A model generated the notes under the pieces. The model searched no databases. It was given only the letters and a program-made list of their open reading frames with translations, and was not told the DNA's origin. The position numbers were made by a program, and so were the translations under genes. A DNA stretch of 5,575 nt from Actinomycetes bacterium (GTDB taxonomy: Bacteria > Actinomycetota > Coriobacteriia > Anaerosomatales > Anaerosomataceae): NCBI GenBank assembly GCA_021850085.1, contig JAJZRZ010000119.1, positions 1 through 5,575 of the forward strand. The letters run 5' to 3'. Positions 1 to 4,529 of this stretch are shown here, piece by piece; the first letter of the stretch is position 1; each line of letters begins with the position of its first letter.

Positions 1-1
1 C

Positions 2-1138
2 GGCCGGTTCAGCGTCTATCAAGACCTGCGTCACAAGCTGGTCGAGATGGGCGTGCCGGGCACGGAGATCGCCTTCATCCACGACTACGAGAGCGATGCC
101 GCCAGGGCGCAACTCTTCAAGGCGGTGCGTGAGGGGCGGAGCCGGGTGCTGCTCGGGAGCACCGGGAAGATGGGTGTCGGGACCAACGTGCAAACACGTC
201 TCGTCGCGCTGCATCATCTGGACGCCCCGTGGCGGCCGGCTGATATCGAACAGCGTGAAGGGCGCATCGAGCGTCAGGGCAATCTCAACGCTGAGGTCAC
301 CCTGTACCGGTACGTTACCGAAGGAAGCTTCGATACGTACCTGTGGCAGACGCTCGAGACTAAAGCGAAGTTCATCGCCCAGGTCATGCACGGGGATACC
401 GGGCTGCGCAGTGCCGAGGAGGTCGAGCTCGCCGCGCTCTCCTACGCCGAGGTGAAAGCCTTGGCGTCGGGGAACCCGATGGTACTCGAGAAGGCCGGTG
501 TCGATGCGGAACTCGCGAAGCTCTCGGTGCTGAAGTCCCAATGGGATCAGCAGCAGTGGGCCAACCGCAAGGAAATCGCATCGCTGCCGGGGAAGATCAC
601 CTGGAAGGAGGAGCGGATCGAGGCGTACGGCGCCGACATCGCCTCCCGGGTGGACACCTCCGGGACGCGCTTCTCGATCGAGATCGAGGGGGTTGCGTAC
701 ACCGATCGGGAACTCGCCTGCAAGGCGCTCAACAAGGCCATCCGCGGGATGCGCTTGCGAGAGGTTCGCCCGCTCGGGCGCTTCGGGGGCTTTGCGCTCT
801 CGGTGCACTGCGGGGATCGGCGGGCCGACGGCAAGGAGCTGGTTCTCACCGGGCAGATCGAACACCGGGCTTTTGCGGCCACGGCGGGCGATCGGCTCAT
901 TGAGCAGCTGGAGTTCACTCTCTCTGGGCTGGAGCAGGCGCGCGAACGGATGCGCAAGCACCTGGCCGAGGACAAGCAGCGTCTCGTTGACCTTCGGGTC
1001 GAGATCGGCAAGTCCTTCACCCAGACCGAGCGACTCGAGTGGCTGCGGACTCGTCAGCGAGAGATCGAGCAGGCGCTCGATGTCAGCAACGGGGATGCGG
1101 GAGCAACGGATGGCACGGAGCTGTCTGAGGCTGCGTGA
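2..1138 (+). CDS. C-terminal part of a SNF2-like helicase / DNA methylase-helicase (DarB-like) protein, 5' truncated by the window
   Basis: The frame is open from base 2, so the start lies upstream; 378 residues are visible. The first ~130 residues form the second RecA-like lobe of a superfamily 2 helicase: an FIHDYESD segment, then GSTGKMGVGTNVQ (about residues 52-64, motif V region), the DAPWRPADIEQREG stretch and REGRIERQGN (motif VI, arginine finger, about 85-94). The following YVTEGSFDTYLWQTLETKAKFI and SGNP segments are typical of very large plasmid and phage proteins that combine an N6-adenine methylase with a helicase, related to phage P1 DarB. Residues ~298-360 are rich in charged heptads and probably form a coiled coil before a short acidic tail. 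By family it acts on DNA in the cytoplasm, perhaps in antirestriction or element maintenance. The helicase call is firm; the methylase half is inferred because it is outside the window. Confidence 0.9.
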   Translation, partial: GRFSVYQDLRHKLVEMGVPGTEIAFIHDYESDAARAQLFKAVREGRSRVLLGSTGKMGVGTNVQTRLVALHHLDAPWRPADIEQREGRIERQGNLNAEVTLYRYVTEGSFDTYLWQTLETKAKFIAQVMHGDTGLRSAEEVELAALSYAEVKALASGNPMVLEKAGVDAELAKLSVLKSQWDQQQWANRKEIASLPGKITWKEERIEAYGADIASRVDTSGTRFSIEIEGVAYTDRELACKALNKAIRGMRLREVRPLGRFGGFALSVHCGDRRADGKELVLTGQIEHRAFAATAGDRLIEQLEFTLSGLEQARERMRKHLAEDKQRLVDLRVEIGKSFTQTERLEWLRTRQREIEQALDVSNGDAGATDGTELSEAA

Positions 1139-1157
1139 GTGGCGTTGATCGATTGGA

Positions 1158-1185
1158 CCCCGGGGGCAATGCCCCGGGGTTTTTT
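1158..1185 (+). terminator. Rho-independent terminator after the helicase gene
   Basis: A GC-only stem pairs CCCCGGGGGC (1158-1167, one bulged G) with GCCCCGGGG (1171-1179) around an AAT loop, followed at once by six T. It begins 20 bases after the helicase stop codon and separates that gene from the next operon. Confidence 0.92.
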
Positions 1186-1243
1186 ATTGCGGCGCTGGGC
1201 TAGCTACAGAAAGCCAGGACACTAGAATGAGGATGATGCAGAG

Positions 1244-1576
1244 ATGATCAACCGGATGTACCGGCGGATAAAAGCCACACTGCGCCTGATGCGCAACGCG
1301 CGTGCGATGTACGAGGCGCTGCGCGAGATCAAGGCCTACGATCGCGGCGAGCTCACCATTCCGGAGCGCGCACCGGACGGGGGCGACTACAACGCGGTCA
1401 TCGCGATCGCGCTCGGCACTCTCGATAAGGTCGAGCAGGCCCGTGTCCCGTGGAACCGGGTCGACCCAATGTTCGAGCAGGAAAGCCCTCTCGCCATGGC
1501 ACTCTCGGGTGGAACCCGTGAGGGCCTGGACGGGAGCCCGCTGGACGTGGGTGCGCAAGGGAGGGCGCAGCGATGA
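1244..1576 (+). CDS. Hypothetical protein, 110 aa, first gene of a three-gene operon
   Basis: I do not recognise this family. The protein opens with a basic, probably helical segment (INRMYRRIKATLRLMRNARAMYEALREIKAY) and continues with a soluble stretch containing DYNAVIAIALGTLDKVEQARVPWNRVDPMF. There is no signal peptide or membrane segment. ATG at 1244 has an AGGA at 1230-1233, about 10 bases upstream, an acceptable ribosome binding site. The stop codon overlaps the start of the next ORF by four bases (ATGA at 1573), so the two are probably translationally coupled. Codon third positions are GC-rich, as in the neighbours, which supports real coding. A tiny ORF (ATG 1227, six codons) ends on the same ATGA that starts this gene; it is probably chance. 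A TAGAAT at 1223-1228 could be a -10 box, but no convincing -35 goes with it. Confidence 0.75.
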   Translation: MINRMYRRIKATLRLMRNARAMYEALREIKAYDRGELTIPERAPDGGDYNAVIAIALGTLDKVEQARVPWNRVDPMFEQESPLAMALSGGTREGLDGSPLDVGAQGRAQR

Positions 1577-1713
1577 GCGGGGGGCGGCGCATTCGAACCT
1601 GGACGGTTCATTTCGGGCCGCTGAAGAACGTCTACTACACCTGGTATCACGCCGAGCAGTGGAAACGTGCTGACCCGCAACGGGACCGCCTGTTACGTGA
1701 CGGAAGGCTATGA
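1573..1713 (+). CDS. Small hypothetical protein, 46 aa as read, probably frameshifted near 1664
   Basis: This short ORF fills the gap between two longer genes and shares ATGA overlaps with both (1573 and 1710). The N-terminal part, with RIRTWTVHFGPLKNVYYTW and YHAEQWK, is aromatic-rich and looks like genuine protein. In this frame 24 of 31 codons between 1576 and 1668 end in G or C. After ~1666 only 8 of 14 do, whereas the +1 frame from 1667 to the TGA at 1727-1729 has 17 of 20 and reads NGTACYVTEGYEWVWR. The coding signal therefore seems to switch frame at 1664-1667. The intact ancestor would be a 51-aa protein ending at 1729 and overlapping the next gene by 20 bases. A real mutation, an assembly error or recoding could explain it. 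Function unknown. Confidence 0.5.
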   Translation: MSGGRRIRTWTVHFGPLKNVYYTWYHAEQWKRADPQRDRLLRDGRL

Positions 1714-2096
1714 GTGGGTCTGGCGCTGAAGGCGTGAACGACTCAAGTGGCGTCGACCTGGGGCCCGCGCACCCTGAGGTGCTCGCGTTCGCAAGAGGGC
1801 TCTCGAGCGCTGTCGGGCGTGATGAGGCACCAGCGGAGGGCGGCTTCGACATGAGCGCCGGGCTGTACGGCACGCATGTGTCGCTCTGGCTGCGCCAGCG
1901 GGCCACGGAGGCATTCACCGCGAGGCTTCGCCAGGAGCGGTTGCTCAGGGCCGCCCAGGCGGCGCTGCGCTACCTGCACACGCGCGACCAGGCGGCCGAT
2001 GTCGTGTGCCAGCAGCTCGAACGGGCGATCGCGGAGTGCGCGGCTGAGGAGCCCAGTGACTCGGAAGTGCAGCCGCCTGGCTCGGCATTGCTGTGA
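1710..2096 (+). CDS. Hypothetical protein, 128 aa, third gene of the operon
   Basis: No family is recognised. The first ~45 residues are acidic, glycine- and serine-rich and probably disordered. Residues ~46-113 are alpha-helical in character (WLRQRATEAFTARLRQERL, then RAAQAALRYLHTRDQAADVV and LERAIAECA), with Leu/Ala spacing that would suit a helical bundle. The last ~15 residues are again low in structure. Third codon positions are strongly GC-rich throughout. ATG at 1710 overlaps the stop of the 46-aa ORF by four bases. GTG at 1734 is an alternative start and would be likelier if the preceding gene originally ended at 1729. A strong terminator 21 bases after the stop closes the operon. It is a soluble, presumably cytoplasmic accessory protein. 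Confidence 0.7.
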   Translation: MSGSGAEGVNDSSGVDLGPAHPEVLAFARGLSSAVGRDEAPAEGGFDMSAGLYGTHVSLWLRQRATEAFTARLRQERLLRAAQAALRYLHTRDQAADVVCQQLERAIAECAAEEPSDSEVQPPGSALL

Positions 2097-2117
2097 CGAG
2101 AATTCGGCTGATGACTC

Positions 2118-2147
2118 GCCCTCCTGCGTATAGCAGGAGGGCTTTTT
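2118..2147 (+). terminator. Rho-independent terminator closing the three-gene operon
   Basis: A perfect 10-bp stem, GCCCTCCTGC (2118-2127) with GCAGGAGGGC (2133-2142), closes a GTATA loop and is followed by five T. It isolates the operon from the gene at 2200. Confidence 0.95.
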
Positions 2148-2199
2148 CGGCCCCCCATTTGCTAGAGACCGGTAGGCTATTAACGCGGAGTGCCCGGAC

Positions 2200-2571
2200 A
2201 TGTTCAAGCGAGGAGATGTGATCCTCGCGCCATGCCGCGGGGATGATGGATATGAGCTGCGACCGCACTGGATGGTGGTCCTACATGTGGATCCAGAGGA
2301 CGGAGCGATCTATGCTGTATTCACGACATCGACGAAGGAGGGGTTGAGCGGCGGGCAGTACTCTTTCACGGAAGCGGAGCGGGTTTTGGCGGGTTTTCAA
2401 AAGCCAAGCCGCTTTGTTCCAGAGCGGGTCTGGAAGTTCGCCCCTGGAGTGCATCACCTGATTCAGCGGCCAGCGACGGCCGGACGGGTGTCGAGCCTTA
2501 CGCTCGATCGCATCGCCTCAGCTGTATACAAGCGGCGTCCTGTCTTTCAGGAATACAAGTTAGCTCAATAA
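2200..2571 (+). CDS. PemK/MazF-like small protein, 123 aa, no adjacent antitoxin
   Basis: The pattern resembles the SH3-like barrel of PemK/MazF endoribonucleases: FKRGDVILAP at the N-terminus (first strand), then LRPHWMVVLHVD (the RP-xx-VVL strand), AVFTTST (third strand), and at the end GRVSSLTLDRIASAVYKR, like the C-terminal G-x-V-S plus helix of that family. Length is normal for the family. A GGAG at 2187-2190 lies nine bases before ATG 2200. No small antitoxin gene sits beside it: upstream is a terminator and downstream another terminator, then an independently promoted HTH gene. Its third codon positions are visibly less GC-rich than those of neighbours, consistent with separate acquisition. 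Toxin activity is unproven: the basic/polar catalytic residues cannot be placed confidently by eye, and it could be a non-toxic MazF-fold protein. Confidence 0.6.
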   Translation: MFKRGDVILAPCRGDDGYELRPHWMVVLHVDPEDGAIYAVFTTSTKEGLSGGQYSFTEAERVLAGFQKPSRFVPERVWKFAPGVHHLIQRPATAGRVSSLTLDRIASAVYKRRPVFQEYKLAQ

Positions 2572-2597
2572 AGCGCCCGCACGAGCGGGCGCTTTTT
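2571..2597 (+). terminator. Rho-independent terminator after the MazF-like gene
   Basis: A stem of AGCGCCCGC (2572-2580) with GCGGGCGCT (2585-2593) and an ACGA loop is followed by T (2593-2597). It starts on the last base of the preceding TAA stop codon, and flanking A/T bases extend the stem. Confidence 0.93.
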
Positions 2598-2600
2598 ATC

Positions 2601-2629
2601 TTGTCAAAAGCACGCATTGCGTGTATCAT
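2601..2629 (+). promoter_or_regulatory. Sigma70-type promoter of the HTH regulator gene
   Basis: A -35 box TTGTCA (2601-2606) and -10 box TATCAT (2624-2629) are separated by exactly 17 bases. Each differs from consensus by one or two bases. The promoter sits directly after the terminator and 44 bases before the ATG of the HTH gene, so transcription should start around 2636. Confidence 0.75.
2611..2623. promoter_or_regulatory. Palindromic operator candidate inside the promoter spacer
   Basis: CACGCATTGCGTG is a perfect 13-base palindrome (arms CACGCA/TGCGTG around one T). It abuts the -10 box and occupies most of the -35/-10 spacer. A dimeric protein bound here would block RNA polymerase. The HTH protein encoded just downstream is the obvious candidate, giving negative autoregulation. 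The palindrome is seen; the binding protein is inferred. Confidence 0.55.
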
Positions 2630-2672
2630 TTGTAATAGATGGAGAGCTGAGAAGTGCAGGAGAGAATGTCTC

Positions 2673-3104
2673 ATGCGTAAGGTTGAAGGCGCTTTCGATA
2701 CGAAGATCGTTGACTCGCTCCCTGGGCGAAAGCTCGACACCGCGAACGGCAGGCCGCTCGTCGTGGTCGGCTTGCGTGAACCCGAGGGCGAGCTCGTCCT
2801 CTCGATCATGGAAGGGAAGACGACGAAGCGATGGTGTAGTCCTGCTGCGAGGCTGATTCGTCAAACCCGCATCGCGCGGGGCCTCACCCAGAAGGAAGCG
2901 GGCGCGGCGTGCATGTCCGCTCTTCGCTCCTGGCAGGATTGGGAGTACGGCAAGCGCCGCATGCACCCTGCCATCTGGCAAGTGTTTCTCCATGCCACGG
3001 CGTCGAAAAAAGCTGCGGATTGCGAACCGGCCGACTCGAAGCGATCAAAGTCCTCCGCGCAACGGGTCCGGACGTCTCGGACCCACCAAAGCGTCCGGGC
3101 GTAG
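2673..3104 (+). CDS. Helix-turn-helix (XRE-like) transcriptional regulator, 143 aa
   Basis: Residues ~55-100 hold a helix-turn-helix of the Cro/XRE-like kind seen in plasmid regulators: ARLIRQTRIARGLTQKEAG, then a recognition-helix region and WQDWEYGKRRMHPAIWQVF. The GLTQKEA and W-x-x-WE-x-G-x-R-x-MHPA-x-W signatures are typical. The N-terminal ~50 residues contain GRPLVVVGLREPEGELVLSI, possibly a small beta domain. ATG 2673 is chosen because AGGAGA at 2658-2663 lies nine bases upstream; a TTG at 2601 in the same frame falls on the -35 box and is not the start. The C-terminal ~40 residues are Ser/Lys/Arg-rich with no visible domain, and the natural end may originally have been near the A6 run at 3006-3011. 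It likely represses its own promoter through the 2611-2623 palindrome. Confidence 0.8.
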   Translation: MRKVEGAFDTKIVDSLPGRKLDTANGRPLVVVGLREPEGELVLSIMEGKTTKRWCSPAARLIRQTRIARGLTQKEAGAACMSALRSWQDWEYGKRRMHPAIWQVFLHATASKKAADCEPADSKRSKSSAQRVRTSRTHQSVRA

Positions 3105-3110
3105 CCCCGG
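3064..3110. repeat. Two consecutive GC-rich hairpins upstream of the TnpB element
   Basis: GGGTCCG (3064-3070) pairs with CGGACCC (3078-3084) around a 7-base loop. Ten bases later CCGGGC (3095-3100) pairs with GCCCCGG (3104-3110), with one bulged C and a GTA loop. No T-run follows, so these are not classical terminators. They overlap the end of the HTH gene and lie outside the proposed element. Role unknown; GC-rich sequence can form such stems by chance. Confidence 0.4.
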
Positions 3111-3146
3111 CCTCCGACGGCATTCCCGCACCAGTTTTATCCCGAC

Positions 3147-3188
3147 ACGCCGTAAGACTCCGGCGTTCAGGCCGGAGATATAAGGCGT
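3147..3188. repeat. Subterminal hairpin of the TnpB element's left end
   Basis: An inner stem CTCCGGC (3158-3164) / GCCGGAG (3171-3177) with loop GTTCAG is extended, across a 6x6 internal loop, by ACGCC (3147-3151) / GGCGT (3184-3188). Imperfect hairpins of this kind mark the ends of IS200/IS605 elements and are bound as single strands by TnpA. A further possible pairing, CACCAG (3129-3134) with CTGGTG (3189-3194), would reach outside the proposed left boundary and may be chance. Confidence 0.6.
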
Positions 3189-3256
3189 CTGGTGTTTCCG
3201 AACCGTCTTCGGATTCTTCATCTGAGCCCGCGTGGCGTTGCCGATAGACTGACTCC

Positions 3257-4492
3257 ATGGCGCGGACGAAACGCAATCCCTGCCCTGAGGACGAGTGCGA
3301 GCGCACCTTGCGGGTGCGCGTGCGGGACAAGCACATCCCCTGGCTTCGAGCGCGCGCTCGCGATGTGAACTTCGTCTGGAACTACGACCAGGAGGTCTCT
3401 CTCAAGGTCCTCGCGCGCGAGGGCCGCTTTCTCTCCCCGGAAGACCTGCACGAGTTCACCGCCGGCGCCACGAAGGCGGGCCTGGAGCTCCACTCTCAGA
3501 CCGTGCAGGCGGTGAACGAGGAGTACGTGCGGCGGCGGATTCAGTTCCGCGCCCGCCGTTTGCGCTGGCGGGTCTCTGACCGTCAGCGCTCGAACTACAG
3601 CCTCGGCTGGGTCCCCTTCAAGGCGGTCGCGCTCCAGTGCCGCTCGAAGGGCGTCGTGCGATTCATGGGCCAGCACATCGGCTTCTGGGACAGCTACGAC
3701 TTGTCTCAGTACCACATCCGCGCCGGATGCTTCTCCGAGGACGCCCGCGGCCGCTGGTATCTCAATGCGGTAGTGCGCGTGAAACGGGCCGAGAAGCCCG
3801 CTCCCGCGCCCACGCAGGACGTCGGGATCGACCTGGGTCTCAAGGACCTGCTCGCCACCTCGGACGGCATCAAGGTCGAAGCGCCGCGATTCTATCGGGA
3901 TCTCGAGGGTCAACTCGCCTCCGCGCAGCGGGCGGGAAAGCGTGATCGTGTGCGGGCGATTCACGCCAGGATAAAACATCGCAGGGCCGATCACCTGCAC
4001 AAGCTCTCCCGCGCCCTGGTCCGTGACCACGACGCGATTTTCGTCGGTAACGTGAATGCCTCCGCTCTGGCGAAGACCCGGCTCGGAAAGTCGGTTCTCG
4101 ATGCCGGGTGGAGCGCATTCAGAACACAGCTCCGGTACAAGTGCCATCAGGCAAGAGTCGTGTTCGAAGAAGTCGACGAAGCGGGAACCACCCAGACCTG
4201 TAGCCGGTGTAACAGCCGGACAGGCCCCCAAGGCCTGGAAGGTCTCGGAATAAGAGAATGGACGTGTATGGAATGCGGCGCGGTCCACGACCGAGACGTG
4301 AACTCCGCACGGCTCATCCTCGCGGCGGGACGTCGCCGTCTTGCAGAAGGAATCCTCGCCCTTCCCGCGAAAGCGGCGGCCGAAGAGGCCGAGGGCGAGG
4401 AGGACGTCAATTCCGTCCCGCCCGCTCCCTATAGTCTCTCAGGTCAATACGCAGCAGCCGCTGCAAGGGGACGAGATGAGAGACGACGGTAA
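3257..4492 (+). CDS. tnpB: TnpB RNA-guided endonuclease, 411 aa, with displaced RuvC-II glutamate and read-through C-terminus
   Basis: This is a TnpB (OrfB) of the IS605/IS1341 type: an RNA-guided, single-chain DNA nuclease and ancestor-like relative of Cas12. Residues ~15-180 match the recognition/wedge half (LRVRVRDKHIPWLRARARDVNFVWN at ~18-42). RuvC-I is GIDLG with D192. RuvC-II is IFVGNVNAS (261-269), where the canonical E-D-L has become G-N-V, so the usual catalytic glutamate is absent. The zinc finger uses C315, C318, C337 and C340 (CSRC, CMEC). RuvC-III is HDRDVNSA (D345/D347). EEVDEA (304-309) before the finger offers replacement glutamates. ATG 3257 is the first start after an in-frame TAG at 3245; no good Shine-Dalgarno is seen. 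From about residue 386 the frame passes the element's right end, so the last ~26 residues are encoded by flanking DNA. Confidence 0.93.
   Translation: MARTKRNPCPEDECERTLRVRVRDKHIPWLRARARDVNFVWNYDQEVSLKVLAREGRFLSPEDLHEFTAGATKAGLELHSQTVQAVNEEYVRRRIQFRARRLRWRVSDRQRSNYSLGWVPFKAVALQCRSKGVVRFMGQHIGFWDSYDLSQYHIRAGCFSEDARGRWYLNAVVRVKRAEKPAPAPTQDVGIDLGLKDLLATSDGIKVEAPRFYRDLEGQLASAQRAGKRDRVRAIHARIKHRRADHLHKLSRALVRDHDAIFVGNVNASALAKTRLGKSVLDAGWSAFRTQLRYKCHQARVVFEEVDEAGTTQTCSRCNSRTGPQGLEGLGIREWTCMECGAVHDRDVNSARLILAAGRRRLAEGILALPAKAAAEEAEGEEDVNSVPPAPYSLSGQYAAAAARGRDERRR
4353..4410 (+). ncRNA. 3' scaffold of the TnpB omega-RNA (right end), 5' end not determined
   Basis: TnpB guide RNAs arise from the 3' end of the tnpB transcript and finish at the right end of the element. 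Here a perfect 10-bp stem, TCCTCGCCCT (4353-4362) with AGGGCGAGGA (4392-4401), encloses two hairpins. CCGC-GAAA-GCGG (4365-4376) has a GNRA tetraloop. CGGCC (4377-4381) / GGCCG (4387-4391) has loop GAAGA. The result is a compact three-way junction followed by GGACGTCAA. The guide would start at 4411 (TTCCGTCCCGCCCGCT...). In known systems the RNA extends ~100 bases or more further 5' into tnpB; that part is not resolved here. The fold is seen by eye; its role rests on family knowledge. Confidence 0.65.
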
Positions 4493-4529
4493 AGAGATCG
4501 GCTTCCGTAGCGCAATAGGTGCGCCGTGA
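4476..4529 (+). CDS. Possible 17-aa leader ORF overlapping the next gene
   Basis: ATG 4476 has AGGGG at 4466-4470, five bases upstream, and encodes RDDGKEIGFRSAIGAP after the Met before a TGA that overlaps the GTG start at 4526. It may simply be the 3' end of the interrupted gene. It could still be translated after the insertion and, by coupling, keep the downstream GTG gene expressed. Confidence 0.3.
   Translation: MRDDGKEIGFRSAIGAP

Larger units (their letters stand above)
3141..4410 (+). mobile_element. IS200/IS605-superfamily element carrying only tnpB (IS1341-like), no tnpA
   Basis: In this superfamily the ends are hairpins and each cleavage tetranucleotide is read by a guide tetranucleotide at the 5' foot of its hairpin; in IS608 the pairs are TTAC/AAAG on the left and TCAA/GAAT on the right. 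Here TTAT (3137-3140) could be the left target site and AAGA (3154-3157) lies immediately before the left hairpin; guide positions 1, 2 and 4 are complementary to target positions 2, 1 and 4. On the right, GAAT (4350-4353) precedes the fold and TCAA (4407-4410) ends it, exactly as in IS608. Left hairpin to tip is 17 bases, right fold to tip nine. No tnpA is present, so mobility would need a transposase in trans. Boundaries are inferred from these motifs, not from an empty-site comparison. Confidence 0.65.
3020..4529 (+). pseudogene. Small host gene apparently split by the TnpB element
   Basis: Deleting 3141-4410 joins 3140 to 4411 in one open frame. The left part reads GRLEAIKVLRATGPDVSDPP and ends GIPAPVL. 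The right part reads PLPIVSQVNTQQPLQGDE, then RDDGKEIGFRSAIGAP, and stops at TGA 4527-4529. From the TTG at 3020 the restored product would be 79 aa; an ATG at 2909 in the same frame would give 116 aa but lies deep inside the HTH gene. The restored stop overlaps the GTG of the gene at 4526 (GTGA), the operon style seen elsewhere in the window. The frame also connects to the HTH frame through the A6 run (3006-3011), so an HTH-fused ancestor is possible. No family recognised; it depends on the proposed element ends. Confidence 0.35.

Noticed and set aside
1184..1918. Minus-strand ORF of 244 codons across the three-gene operon.
   Set aside because: Its composition is Ser/Arg/Pro-rich, it begins inside one plus-strand gene and spans three, and it opposes two ATGA junctions and the direction of both terminators.
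2155..2190. Possible promoter for the MazF-like gene (TTGCTA at 2159, TATTAA at 2178).
   Set aside because: The spacing is only 13 bases, too short for a sigma70 promoter, and no better -35 was found for the TATTAA.
3064..3110. Tandem hairpins considered as terminator or integron attC site.
   Set aside because: There is no T-run after either stem, and no attC core sites (GTTRRRY and its partner) are present.
2992..3183. Plus-strand ORF of 63 codons starting MPRRRKKLRIANRP.
   Set aside because: It is Arg/Pro/Ser-rich with no ribosome binding site, overlaps the HTH gene, and would cross the proposed element boundary.
3129..3194. Outer pairing CACCAG/CTGGTG making a larger nested palindrome around the left hairpin.
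   Set aside because: The left arm would lie outside the proposed boundary and leaves a 12-base one-sided bulge; six matching bases in GC-rich DNA can be chance.
3218..4288. Long minus-strand ORF (356 codons) opposite tnpB.
   Set aside because: It is a shadow of tnpB in GC-rich DNA: the plus strand holds clear RuvC and zinc-finger motifs, while the minus translation has no recognisable domain.
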